This document shows positions 1 through 8,700 of a stretch of 39,546 bases of DNA, one piece after another. Numbering within the stretch: the stretch's first letter is position 1; every line of letters begins with the position of its first letter. The notes beneath the pieces are model-generated. The model was given only the letters and a program-made list of their open reading frames with translations. It did not search any database and had not been told where the DNA came from. Location: positions 465 through 40,010 of the forward strand of contig JAAFJH010000013.1 in assembly GCA_013298875.1 (NCBI GenBank), given 5' to 3'. The position numbers were made by a program, and so were the translations under genes. The stretch comes from Synechococcales cyanobacterium bin2.concoct.b11b12b14.033. GTDB taxonomy: Bacteria > Cyanobacteriota > Vampirovibrionia > Caenarcaniphilales > Caenarcanaceae.

Positions 1-1457
1 TATTTTTGCTCTTTTGTTAAACCTGTTATTAAACCTTCTTGTCCAGTACCATAACGAACATTTATATTATTTGGTATTAAATGTAAATTATTCAAAACAA
101 AATTTTCATCTCTCAATAAAAGCTTATTCTCTTTCAGAAAGATTTTAGAAGGTATTTCAAATATATTTTTTTTCTCATCAATAAACTTAAAAGAAATAAT
201 TTCCCCATTATCATTTTTATAGAAGCCAGCATATAAAACATCTTTATTGAATATTTTGACTGGCAGGCCAATTGGTAAGATATCTGGATTATATTTTATT
301 AAATTTTCAGCTACTATTTTATATACTTTTTCATCACTAGTTTGTACCTCAAAAAAGCCTTGTAAATAACTTTTTATTATGCCTTTTTTTGTTCCAGAAA
401 TATAAACTTCCTGCTCTGACTTTATATTAACTTTTTGTTCATTAATTTCGCCCTGAAATTGCCCAACTTTAAATATATTCAATATTTTTTCCTGAATAGA
501 AGAATAATTTGCACATGCAGACAACAAATTAGGAAAATCTTTTGGATTAGCTTGTTTTTCTATTGATACTAATAATTTCTTTAGTAATTTCTCATTTATA
601 TAACTATGAAAAGGTATTTGTTCTAATAAGTGTAAACTTTCTAGCAATAATTGTCCTTCGAGTTTCCTATCTGCTACAGCAATGCAACCTAAAATTGTTT
701 CTGAAAATCTCTTATCCAAAAAACTTTTTGATTGCCCTTTAATTAAATCAAGTACTTCTTTTTCTAGTTCTCTATATACACAAGCTTCTAATACATGTTT
801 AAAATTAACTAGATCTTTTCGCTGCTCTTTAATTAAATCAAAAACTTGTTGTGATAAACCTTTAACCACACAATTCTCTAAAGAATATGTAAACTTTGAT
901 AAATCTGCTCTATCTTTAATTAAATCAAAAACTTTGTCTTCTAAGCCTATATAGGCACAATGTTGTAATACCAAAGCGTCAAAATTAGCTAAATCTGCTC
1001 TATCTTTAATTAGATCAAAAACTTTTTGGGATAAACCTTCATCTACAAGCGTTTTTAAAGAAAGTTGAAAATTATTTAAATCAACATTTTCATGAATTAA
1101 TAAAGGCCAAACTTCTTCGGGTGTTAGCTTGTGCCGCTTTATGCAACTTTTCAAAATATCATCCAAATATGAATTATTTATCTGTGAGCCATTGATAAGT
1201 TCATTTTCAATAAGCTTTAAAGCTTCTAATCGCTGATTTTGTTTAATTAATGCCTCTACATTTCCTCTAAATTCTTCCGCAGCATTTCTTGCTTCTTCCT
1301 CAAAATTTTTGCTCGTCTCTAATTTCTTAATAATATTATTTATATTAGGCAAAATTAAATTATCTGTCCTTTCTGTTTTTACAGGCTCTTTACTGCGAGC
1401 GGTGAGTTTAGAATTAGCTATAATTACTACTCGATTTGATAATGATACTAAACGCAT
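1..1457 (-). CDS. Alpha-solenoid repeat protein, 3' end cut by window edge
   Basis: An uninterrupted frame reads leftward from an ATG at 1457 to the window edge, giving at least 485 residues with no stop. Residues about 1-100 are basic and then Glu/Lys-rich. From about residue 125 to 270 there are four or more helical repeats of 34-37 residues with the shared core VFDLIK, followed by D-L-x-x-F and a Cys near the end of each unit. The two central units share the string KVFDLIKDRADL exactly. The spacing resembles pentatricopeptide/TPR-type alpha-solenoids, but I cannot assign a family. After about residue 340 the composition turns beta-rich, with a small SH3/Tudor-like look (inference). No signal peptide or membrane segment is seen. 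The function is unknown; a binding scaffold is the most that can be suggested. Confidence 0.75.
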   Translation of the reverse strand, partial: MRLVSLSNRVVIIANSKLTARSKEPVKTERTDNLILPNINNIIKKLETSKNFEEEARNAAEEFRGNVEALIKQNQRLEALKLIENELINGSQINNSYLDDILKSCIKRHKLTPEEVWPLLIHENVDLNNFQLSLKTLVDEGLSQKVFDLIKDRADLANFDALVLQHCAYIGLEDKVFDLIKDRADLSKFTYSLENCVVKGLSQQVFDLIKEQRKDLVNFKHVLEACVYRELEKEVLDLIKGQSKSFLDKRFSETILGCIAVADRKLEGQLLLESLHLLEQIPFHSYINEKLLKKLLVSIEKQANPKDFPNLLSACANYSSIQEKILNIFKVGQFQGEINEQKVNIKSEQEVYISGTKKGIIKSYLQGFFEVQTSDEKVYKIVAENLIKYNPDILPIGLPVKIFNKDVLYAGFYKNDNGEIISFKFIDEKKNIFEIPSKIFLKENKLLLRDENFVLNNLHLIPNNINVRYGTGQEGLITGLTKEQK

Positions 1458-1586
1458 AATATTAAATACTTTATTTTTATAATTGAAACTTTAAATTGAT
1501 TTTTAATAAAGGCTTATTTTTTTATTAACTTTCATTATTTCAATTAAAATAGCATTTAGTCAAGCGGTATTTATTATTCTTCAAAA

Positions 1587-2612
1587 TTAAGAAGTTAAAA
1601 AGCTGTCTTCTAATAATTTAATTCTTTGTAAATGTATTTTATAAATATCACTTAAAGCAATTTTTTCTCTGGCTGACAGTGCTTCTCCGTAAGATTGAAT
1701 TTCTTTACGAACAATTAATAAATCCTGACGGCTTTGAGCAGATGATAATTTTTGCATTAAGCTTTCATAAATTTCGCTTTTTTCTTGCTGAGATAAGCCT
1801 TCTGAAGCACTTGAAAGAATAATTGACTTTTCTTTAATTTCTTCAAAAATTTCTTCTTCTTTTAGCTCTTCAGTTTTATTACCTAAAGATTGAATTGAAT
1901 TAATTGAATAATTTATATTTTTTTGGCTTTCATTAATATTATTTTCTGTCTTGAGAGGCTGAAGATTTAATGGTGAAGAATTTTTTATATTATTTACGAT
2001 ATTTTGCAAAGGGTTAGAGTTTTGATTAGCTTGAGAAGTTTTTTGCACTTCCAAATTATATTTATCTACAAGCTGAAAAACTTCATGTGACCAAGCGAAT
2101 AAATTTGTATTTTGTAATTTGTCGTTTTTATTAAAAGAATGATTAGAATGTAAATTATTCAATAAAATTATATTTGACTTATCACTTAAAAACTTGAATT
2201 GGAATAAAAGCTCAGCTGGAGTAGCCGAATTAAGCCCTTGAGAATTGCTAAATAAATAAAGTAAACTTTGCCAATTATTAATTACTAAAGTGGTTTTAGA
2301 AGCAAAAGTATTTTCCTGACCTCTCAAATCTAGGAATTCTTGCATTTCTAAAAAAGCCTCAATTAATTCATTCCAATTGCTGGGCTGAAAGATATAAGAT
2401 TCAATTTGCTTATCTTGAAGTAAATGCTGAAATAATTTATTAGAGGAATCTCGGTTAATATCTAAGCAAAATAAATTATTAAAATTAGTTAATTTACCGG
2501 ACTGAAGAGCTGCTAAAAGGGCAAAATCCGACAAGTCCTCCGTATAATTCAGGCAAATTCGCTTGAATATTTCAGAGTTTAGCCAATTTTGTGTTTTTTG
2601 AAATAACTTCAC
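1587..2612 (-). CDS. Hypothetical protein, 341 aa
   Basis: The frame opens with GTG at 2612 and ends with TAA. I do not recognise the family. Residues 1-170 alternate hydrophobic strands and helices, and two of the strands (TTLVINNW near 107 and NIILLNNL near 147) look like the core of an alpha/beta NTPase-like fold. No Walker A loop is visible, so an inactive RecA/AAA-like fold is only a guess. Residues 190-250 are Asn/Gln/Ser-rich and probably disordered. Residues 255-341 are charged and helical, possibly coiled coil. There is no signal peptide or membrane span. It stands alone on the minus strand, 129 bp downstream of the solenoid gene's start. Confidence 0.6.
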   Translation of the reverse strand: MKLFQKTQNWLNSEIFKRICLNYTEDLSDFALLAALQSGKLTNFNNLFCLDINRDSSNKLFQHLLQDKQIESYIFQPSNWNELIEAFLEMQEFLDLRGQENTFASKTTLVINNWQSLLYLFSNSQGLNSATPAELLFQFKFLSDKSNIILLNNLHSNHSFNKNDKLQNTNLFAWSHEVFQLVDKYNLEVQKTSQANQNSNPLQNIVNNIKNSSPLNLQPLKTENNINESQKNINYSINSIQSLGNKTEELKEEEIFEEIKEKSIILSSASEGLSQQEKSEIYESLMQKLSSAQSRQDLLIVRKEIQSYGEALSAREKIALSDIYKIHLQRIKLLEDSFLTS

Positions 2613-2833
2613 AACTCAATCAATTTAGTTTATTTTTGGAAATTAGTATTTGCAACTTACAACAACCCCAAGCTGTATTTTACATATTTACTTAGGTATT
2701 TGAAAACTATAAATGCAAATATATAAATAAATCAGACGACTTATAATTAATTTTAGTTCCACGCTTAATTTAGTTAAGTTTAAATAAAAGCCATAATTAA
2801 TGAGTCAAATAAAAAAATCTTTTATATCTTTCA

Positions 2834-3178
2834 TTAAAGTGGATTTAGAAATAAAGTTACTGAGTGTAAAATTGTAACTCCAAAATTGAACCAATATACT
2901 GGAACTTTTTTATCTTTAATAATGATTAGACTAAATGACTTATAAATGATCTGAAAGCCTAAAAGAACCCAAGCAATTAAAGGTCTTAAATCTCTTGTTA
3001 ATAAGCAATAAGCACTTAAAGTAAGAATTGTTAGATACATACAAACCAGAATTTGGCGGGCGGTAGTATCTGCACCATAAATTTGTGTAAAACGATGATT
3101 CCCTTTAAGCAAAAGAAGACAAACTGGAAGAAGTATTAAAACATTTGCAATATATGACAAAATTATCAAAATATTCAT
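2834..3178 (-). CDS. Small integral membrane protein, 114 aa
   Basis: The protein is very hydrophobic, with about four membrane segments (roughly residues 3-24, 42-60, 66-87 and 95-112). Short charged loops between them include HRFTQIYG and KDKKVPVYW. The start is supported by a purine-rich AGGAGAG ribosome binding site about 6 nt upstream of the ATG, which is rare in this window. No catalytic motif is visible and I do not recognise the family. It is divergent from mutL, so the 130-bp gap probably holds promoters for both genes. Confidence 0.6.
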   Translation of the reverse strand: MNILIILSYIANVLILLPVCLLLLKGNHRFTQIYGADTTARQILVCMYLTILTLSAYCLLTRDLRPLIAWVLLGFQIIYKSFSLIIIKDKKVPVYWFNFGVTILHSVTLFLNPL

Positions 3179-3184
3179 TAAAGA

Positions 3185-3190
3185 CTCTCC
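3185..3190 (-). promoter_or_regulatory. Shine-Dalgarno GGAGAG of the 114-aa membrane protein
   Basis: GGAGAG on the minus strand lies 6 nt before the ATG at 3178. Most genes in the window lack such a motif, so this one fixes the start. Confidence 0.55.
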
Positions 3191-3308
3191 TATAATTAAA
3201 ATTGAATCTATTTGAAATAATACATTGTATTACTTGATTTCATAGACTAGACTGGAAAACAAGCAAAAGTACTCAAAATTGCCAGCTGCCTAAATAATTA
3301 AAAAACTA

Positions 3309-5312
3309 ATGAGTCAAATAAAAAAATTAGATTTTAGAACAATTAATCAAATTGCAGCTGGTGAAGTTATTGAAAGGCCAGCTTCTGCGATTAAAGAGTT
3401 AATTGATAATTCAATTGATGCGGGTTCCACAAATATACAAATTGAAATTTTATCCAAAGACGGCCGCTCTTTTCGGGTAATTGATAATGGTTTGGGCATT
3501 GAAGAAGATGATATTGAATTGGCATTTAGCCCGCATGCCACCAGCAAAATACAAAGTATTAATGATTTAAATGAATTAATGACGAAAGGCTTTCGGGGTG
3601 AGGCTTTGGCTAGTATTTCTTCGGTGAGCAAAATGACTTGTTTAACTAAAAACCAAAAATCTGAACATGGGCTGAAAGCCACTTTTGATGAAACAAATAA
3701 TTTAAATAAGTCAGTTTCTAGTTTCTCAACCGGTACTAGCTTTGAAGTGCGTGATTTATTTTTTAATGTGCCAGTGCGTCTCAAATTTTTAAAAAGGCCG
3801 GAAACTGAATTACAGTTAATTAGTGATATGGTGCGCGAAATGGCTATTGCTCATCCGGAAATAAAATTTGAATTAATTAATGCAGGCAAAAAAATATTAC
3901 AAACTAGTGGCTCGGGTGATTGGGAATTAACAGTGCGTGAATTATTTGAAGAGAAAAGTCATTTTAAATATTTAGAAATTATCCGCGAAGAAGAGCCATT
4001 ACTTGAATTAAAAGGTTTAGTTGCTCCTCTTTCCGAAGCTAGGTCAGATATGCGGTCTATTATTACTATTGTCAATAAAAGGCCAATTCGGTGCGATATT
4101 ATGCGTAAAGCCATTCGCAAGGTTTATCAGGGCTTTCTGCCGGCTGGAAAATACCCACGTATTATTTTGAGTTTAAGCTTAAATCCTCAGCAAATTGATA
4201 TCAATGTTCATCCAACTAAGCGAGAAATTCGTTATAGTTCACCACAATCAGTTTATTTATTGGTTTTACAAGCTCTGGAAAAGCATTTACTAATTCAAAG
4301 TAATTTAAATCCAGGCGAAAATACAGTTTTACTCGAAGACCAAACAAATTATCCCGAAAAAGTACAAGTTAATTTTGAAAATTATAAAAAAGACTTATCA
4401 AAAGGTTTACCAGCTAAGAAAAGTTATTATGAGGAGCCAAACTACGAAGCCCCCGGCGAAGTTTTAGAAAATAAAAATCAAAATACAAATGAAATAATTA
4501 GCCAAAACCCGGAAGAGAAAAAAGTTTCAGCGGCTTCTTTAGCGGCTTTTGAACGTAAGCTACAGACAGAAATTATTCCGCAAGCTGAAAAAATGGAAAA
4601 AGCTGAAGCTGAATTTGAACAAGAAAAAAATACTGAATTTAGTTTTAATTTAAACTTGCAGTTAAGACAAGCCAATTTCAGCGATTTAAAAGAATTAAAG
4701 CAAGACCGGGCTAATTCAACGGATTTTACCTTGCAGCAAGGTTTTTGGTTAGCGAGCGGACAAATTACAGGCGATAAAAATTTAAGGCAAAATTACTTGC
4801 ACAACTTAAACACTTGGCTAAAGTCCGTAAGTGTCCAGAATAAGCAGGAAGTAGAACAACAAGAACTTTTAGAGCATAAACCAATTTTTACTAATCAAAA
4901 ACGTCCGCAATTGCCAATTACAGCTCTGGAAGAAATTTGGCAAAGAGATAATTGGGCTTGTGTTTATTGCAGTAAAAACTTATTGCATCCCAAGACTGTG
5001 AAAGTTGCTCTGCACAAAGACCCTGATTCTTGGATTAGCCGATTGGGTAATGATAATAAATTAATTAAAACTTCTATTTTCCGGGAGCATCAGGCCAGCT
5101 ATGACCATTATTTACCTTATATTTATAATATGTCTCTAGCTACCCAAAAAGATAATTTATTTGCTTCTTGTCGGTCTTGCAATCAGGCTAAAAGTAATTC
5201 CCAAGATCAAAATAAATGGCAGCCAAAACCTCAAAAAGCTAAAAATACCGAAATTCAAATTGGTAATTTATTTTTTAAAGCCGGCAAGTTAATTTTATTT
5301 AATGAATTGTAA
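3309..5312 (+). CDS. mutL: MutL mismatch-repair ATPase fused to a C-terminal HNH nuclease domain
   Basis: Residues 1-330 are a clear MutL GHKL ATPase. E30 is in ELIDNSIDAG, DNGLGI is at 59-64, GFRGEAL is at 94-100, and the NVHPTKRE lysine K304 is present. MutL couples MutS mismatch recognition to strand incision. The usual C-terminal dimerisation/endonuclease domain is not recognisable: I find no DQHAxxE-type metal motif and no CPHGRP-type motif. Residues 330-530 are a charged Lys/Glu/Gln linker. Residues about 539-640 instead form an HNH nuclease: W549-x-C551-x-x-C554, D599-H600 with P603, N616, C621-x-x-C624-N625 and K628. The frame is continuous with no stop, so the fusion is encoded as one protein of 667 aa. 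I infer that the HNH domain supplies the nicking activity. The N-terminal assignment is near certain; the role of the fusion is inference. Confidence 0.93.
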   Translation: MSQIKKLDFRTINQIAAGEVIERPASAIKELIDNSIDAGSTNIQIEILSKDGRSFRVIDNGLGIEEDDIELAFSPHATSKIQSINDLNELMTKGFRGEALASISSVSKMTCLTKNQKSEHGLKATFDETNNLNKSVSSFSTGTSFEVRDLFFNVPVRLKFLKRPETELQLISDMVREMAIAHPEIKFELINAGKKILQTSGSGDWELTVRELFEEKSHFKYLEIIREEEPLLELKGLVAPLSEARSDMRSIITIVNKRPIRCDIMRKAIRKVYQGFLPAGKYPRIILSLSLNPQQIDINVHPTKREIRYSSPQSVYLLVLQALEKHLLIQSNLNPGENTVLLEDQTNYPEKVQVNFENYKKDLSKGLPAKKSYYEEPNYEAPGEVLENKNQNTNEIISQNPEEKKVSAASLAAFERKLQTEIIPQAEKMEKAEAEFEQEKNTEFSFNLNLQLRQANFSDLKELKQDRANSTDFTLQQGFWLASGQITGDKNLRQNYLHNLNTWLKSVSVQNKQEVEQQELLEHKPIFTNQKRPQLPITALEEIWQRDNWACVYCSKNLLHPKTVKVALHKDPDSWISRLGNDNKLIKTSIFREHQASYDHYLPYIYNMSLATQKDNLFASCRSCNQAKSNSQDQNKWQPKPQKAKNTEIQIGNLFFKAGKLILFNEL

Positions 5313-5380
5313 ATTTTTAGTTTAAAACTAGCTTTATTTCTTGTAAGCCTGAAATATTTGTTTTATACAAAGCGGTTTTT

Positions 5381-7156
5381 ATGGTAACTCCAGTCAGCCA
5401 ATCACCCACACCAGTAATATCTGCTAGTTCTGCTCCAGTAGCTAGCTCGGTGCCAACTTCAAATGCTACTGCCACTACCACTACTTATGTTAGCTCTGTT
5501 GTACCAAGAGCCAGGCAAGTTGATTCAGCTCATATTGTTACCAATTCATCAGATGAACTTACTAATGTTAGAAATGCCTCTAGTAAAATTTTAGATGATA
5601 AATTCCGTCAAAGAGTAGATGCTGCCCAGGCCGAGCTTTTAAGACAAGCTGAAGAAAAAAAAGTTGCTGAACAAATTAAATTTCCATATTTTTCGGGTGA
5701 TATTGAAAGTTTAAAAGGCATAATTAATGATTCAATAGTTTGGCTAAATAATAATAATGATGCAAGAGGGAAATTGATATTTGAATTAGCCAAAAATAAT
5801 ACCGAAGAGAACAAGGTGAAAATTGAGGAAGGCGATAGCAAAGAAATAAAAGATGCCAAAAAAGCTTATATACTTTTAAGAAGAACTGTTTTTGTTGCTG
5901 CTGACGGTAAATCAGAGATTCAGAGCAACGCTACAGGCGCTCAGGCTCTTGCGACCGAAATACAAAAGCGAATGGGTCAAATTCAATTATCCAGAAAAAC
6001 TTCTAATAAAGTAATTTTGGACAATTTAAAGACGGTTAACTCAGGTTGGGTTTTGGGAATTGGTAGCAATGATGGAGATAAGCTATTTAAATATAATAAT
6101 CGTGAATATTCAGCTTTTGGCATAATTAAAGGTTTTTTAGATGGAGAATCAAAGGCTACCCAGGATTTAACGGGTTATATGAAAGGTAAGCATAAAACAA
6201 AAATAAATATTCCTGCTTTGTCCCCAGCTAGTGTAGACGATACTACTTCCACTATAATTAGCATGATTGCAAATAATGAAAATATATTTAGTTCAGAAGG
6301 AAGAAGTGCTTTAGCTAGTGCAAATCCTGCTTTAAGCCAAGAAATTCAAAAAGTTTTTCAAGGAGATTCTATTCAAAAAGAGGTTTTAAAAGAAATACAA
6401 GATTTACGAGATTTAGGAACTGATGCCAATCCCCTAGATTTCTTAACACAGGCTAATAAGCTTAGAGATGATTTTAGGAACTTAGGAAATTCTAGTAATC
6501 CAGATTCAAGGAGTTTAATTAAATTAGCTCTTAAAATTTATTTTTTAGATTATTTCAGCAATTTAAGTGGTGACTTAGGAGTGGCTTTCAATGAGAAAGA
6601 AGAGAATTCAATTAAAACAACTTCTATTCAATTAACTCAGAAAAGTATAGATGCTTTTAACGCTGGTAAAAATTCTGATAATCAAAAACCTAATGTTGGC
6701 GGCATAAACACAACAAAGCGACTTAATGGTTTATTGCAAGCTTATAATGATGAAGCTGCTAAACAAGATAATATTATAGATAAGATCGCTGAAGATAGTG
6801 GTTATAAACGAATTCTTAGTGAATTTTTGGATGGGGTAGTGCCTGATATTGGTGGACCAATTCAATTAAATGACTGGAGTAGACAATATATAGATCAAGC
6901 AAAAGTAAATCTAGCCAAATCTTTATTCGCAGATGCAACTTTAAAAGATGCCTCAAGTATTCAAGAGAAAGCTCAGGGAAGGAGTACTACTAATAAAAGT
7001 TCTGATAAAGATGCAACCGAAAGAGCTTTGATTGGTACAATATTCGATAAAGTTGTTGAGGTAAAGATGGAATCCTTAAAAAAGAGGGGTGAAGCTGCTA
7101 AGTCAGTTATTACACAAGTAACTTCTTTAATACCTACAAATTTAGCAGCAGCTTAG
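5381..7156 (+). CDS. Hypothetical 591-aa protein with Ser/Thr/Pro-rich N-terminus
   Basis: It begins 68 bp after mutL with ATG and ends with TAG. Residues 1-60 are rich in Ser, Thr, Pro, Val and Ala with almost no charge and are probably disordered. Residues 70-105 are a charged helix that could be coiled coil. The rest is mainly helical, Asn/Lys/Asp-rich and without membrane segments. A disordered Ser/Thr-rich N-terminus without a Sec signal is typical of type III secretion substrates, and a SctQ/FliM-FliN-like C-ring gene lies just downstream on the other strand. That link is suggestive only. I recognise no family. Confidence 0.7.
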   Translation: MVTPVSQSPTPVISASSAPVASSVPTSNATATTTTYVSSVVPRARQVDSAHIVTNSSDELTNVRNASSKILDDKFRQRVDAAQAELLRQAEEKKVAEQIKFPYFSGDIESLKGIINDSIVWLNNNNDARGKLIFELAKNNTEENKVKIEEGDSKEIKDAKKAYILLRRTVFVAADGKSEIQSNATGAQALATEIQKRMGQIQLSRKTSNKVILDNLKTVNSGWVLGIGSNDGDKLFKYNNREYSAFGIIKGFLDGESKATQDLTGYMKGKHKTKINIPALSPASVDDTTSTIISMIANNENIFSSEGRSALASANPALSQEIQKVFQGDSIQKEVLKEIQDLRDLGTDANPLDFLTQANKLRDDFRNLGNSSNPDSRSLIKLALKIYFLDYFSNLSGDLGVAFNEKEENSIKTTSIQLTQKSIDAFNAGKNSDNQKPNVGGINTTKRLNGLLQAYNDEAAKQDNIIDKIAEDSGYKRILSEFLDGVVPDIGGPIQLNDWSRQYIDQAKVNLAKSLFADATLKDASSIQEKAQGRSTTNKSSDKDATERALIGTIFDKVVEVKMESLKKRGEAAKSVITQVTSLIPTNLAAA

Positions 7157-7228
7157 TTTGATTTCTTTCAATTTTAGGATTTTAACTTTAGTGGCTAGCT
7201 TCACGCTACCAAGATAAAGTATTAATTT

Positions 7229-7291
7229 AAATGAGGTAAATAATCAAAGTGGCTGAATTATCAAGATTTTTTGGGATTATAATTGCCTTTA
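7229..7291. repeat. 63-bp direct repeat, left copy
   Basis: This segment starts AAATGAGGTAAATAATCAAA and recurs at 7433-7495 with a few substitutions. The two copies flank a C-rich element. It lies between convergent genes and contains no ORF. Confidence 0.85.
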
Positions 7292-7430
7292 TTTTCAATT
7301 CGAATTTTCGCTGACCTCACCCCCAACCCCTCTCCGACCTCAGAGAAGGGAGTTTTGCGTTACTGTGTTCCCCTTCTTTGCATGCGGGGAAGGGTTTCTC
7401 AGACTTTCCGTTCATCGAATTCACGTTAAT
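7286..7430. repeat. C-rich dispersed repeat, copy A1
   Basis: Shares several blocks with 11955-12140: the CTTTATTTTCAATTC block, CTGACCTCACCCC, GGGAGTTTTGCGTTACTGTG, an ATGCGGGGA block and the end TCGAATTCACGTTAA. It is much richer in C than its surroundings. The left terminal inverted repeat seen in copy A2 is missing here. Confidence 0.8.
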
Positions 7431-7432
7431 TC

Positions 7433-7495
7433 AAATGAGGTCAATAATCAAAGTGGTTGAATTATCAAGATTTTTGAGGATTATAATTGTCTTTA
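7433..7495. repeat. 63-bp direct repeat, right copy
   Basis: Near-identical partner of 7229-7291, starting AAATGAGGTCAATAATCAAA. It follows immediately after the end of the C-rich element and lies just beyond the 3' end of the SctQ/FliM-FliN-like gene. Confidence 0.85.
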
Positions 7496-7513
7496 ACTCT
7501 TTTGTTTTCACCA

Positions 7514-8620
7514 TTAATTATTAAGTAAAACTTCCTTGATTAAAATACCTAATTTATTGCCGGCCACTACTAATTCACCTTTGGCAATAACTTTTCCTTG
7601 AGCGGTTAAAAACAATTCATTTTCAGTTAATTTATCAATTGGCAAGACCGAGCCATTTTGCAAAGACAATAATTCTTTGAAAGTAATTTGAATTTCTTTA
7701 AATTCGGCTTTGATTTCAACTGGAAAATCACTTAAGGCTTCATTATTAACGGCTTTATTCATTTCTTTTTGTTTTTCGGCTTCTGACAAGTTTAGATCAA
7801 ATTTAGGCCAATTAGAGTTTTGATGATTAATATTAATTGAAATAGTATAAATTTCTTGGTCGCTTCCAATCAAGCTTAAATGGCTTTTATTACTTTGCTC
7901 TAATAGTAAAAAATCATCAATTTCTAAATTTAATAAATCTCCAAAAGTAATTTTGCCGCTCCCAGCAATCAAACTAATTTTGGTTTTTATACTAGACGGA
8001 AAACTATTAAGAGAATGTATAAAAGCTCCTTCCAAAATATCTAAATTGACCGGAATTCGCTCGACTGGCAAAGATAAACATAATTTCCCAATTTGATCTT
8101 TAGCCTTCAATAACCAAATCAAATTAATTTTTGGAATTTCACCTCTTAAATCTAAATTTCTTTCATTAATTTCCAAGTTTTCTAAGGTTTCATTCAGCTT
8201 TTCAATCATTAAATCAATTAAATTTTCAATAATTTCTTTTTCAATTTCAGTCATTTGATTGCAGGAAAAATTCAAATCTTCTTCCCGTTTACCCAAAGAC
8301 TTTTGCAAAAAATATAAAACAAATTGTTTATCAAAGCGAATTTGACAATCACTAGCTTCAGTTAATTCATTTTCCCAAGGATTCCAATTGCTTGATAAAC
8401 CTTTCCAATTATTTAAATCTAATTCGGGGCTTATAATCAAAAGTTTAGCTTGAGTTTCTATTTCAAAAAGCTCATCACAAGCTATAAAAGGTAATAAGTT
8501 TTCTTGCAAATAAAGCCAATCAATTTCCTGAAGAAAATAATTAATTATTTCGGGTTTTAACTGCCCTGCTAAGCCATTAATCCCAGCTAATTCATTTAAT
8601 TGTTTATAAATTGCAGTCAT
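7514..8620 (-). CDS. SctQ / FliM-FliN-like C-ring protein with two SpoA domains
   Basis: Proteins of this family build the cytoplasmic ring (C-ring or sorting platform) of flagella and type III secretion systems. The C-terminal third (about 299-365) is a good SpoA domain, with a strand-rich segment FKEIQITFKELLSL, a polar turn, then GKVIAKGELVVAGNKLGILI. A second, weaker SpoA-like unit spans about 211-262 (GSGKITFGDLLNLEIDDFLL). Two SpoA units fit SctQ or a FliM-FliN fusion better than FliN alone. Residues 124-150 (TEIEKEIIENLIDLMIEKL) resemble the FliM middle-domain helix. No other secretion or flagellar gene is adjacent. The LuxC-like gene lies 80 bp upstream in the same direction. SctQ versus FliM/FliN cannot be settled here. 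Confidence 0.7.
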   Translation of the reverse strand: MTAIYKQLNELAGINGLAGQLKPEIINYFLQEIDWLYLQENLLPFIACDELFEIETQAKLLIISPELDLNNWKGLSSNWNPWENELTEASDCQIRFDKQFVLYFLQKSLGKREEDLNFSCNQMTEIEKEIIENLIDLMIEKLNETLENLEINERNLDLRGEIPKINLIWLLKAKDQIGKLCLSLPVERIPVNLDILEGAFIHSLNSFPSSIKTKISLIAGSGKITFGDLLNLEIDDFLLLEQSNKSHLSLIGSDQEIYTISININHQNSNWPKFDLNLSEAEKQKEMNKAVNNEALSDFPVEIKAEFKEIQITFKELLSLQNGSVLPIDKLTENELFLTAQGKVIAKGELVVAGNKLGILIKEVLLNN

Positions 8621-8700
8621 TAATTTTTATAAGGAATTTTCAAAAGACATACAAACTTATTTACTATTTACCCTAAGCTTGAGCATAAATTTATCATTTG

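Noticed and set aside
682-954. 90-aa plus-strand ORF
   Set aside because: It is antisense to the repeat region of the partial solenoid gene and its repetitive composition follows from those repeats.
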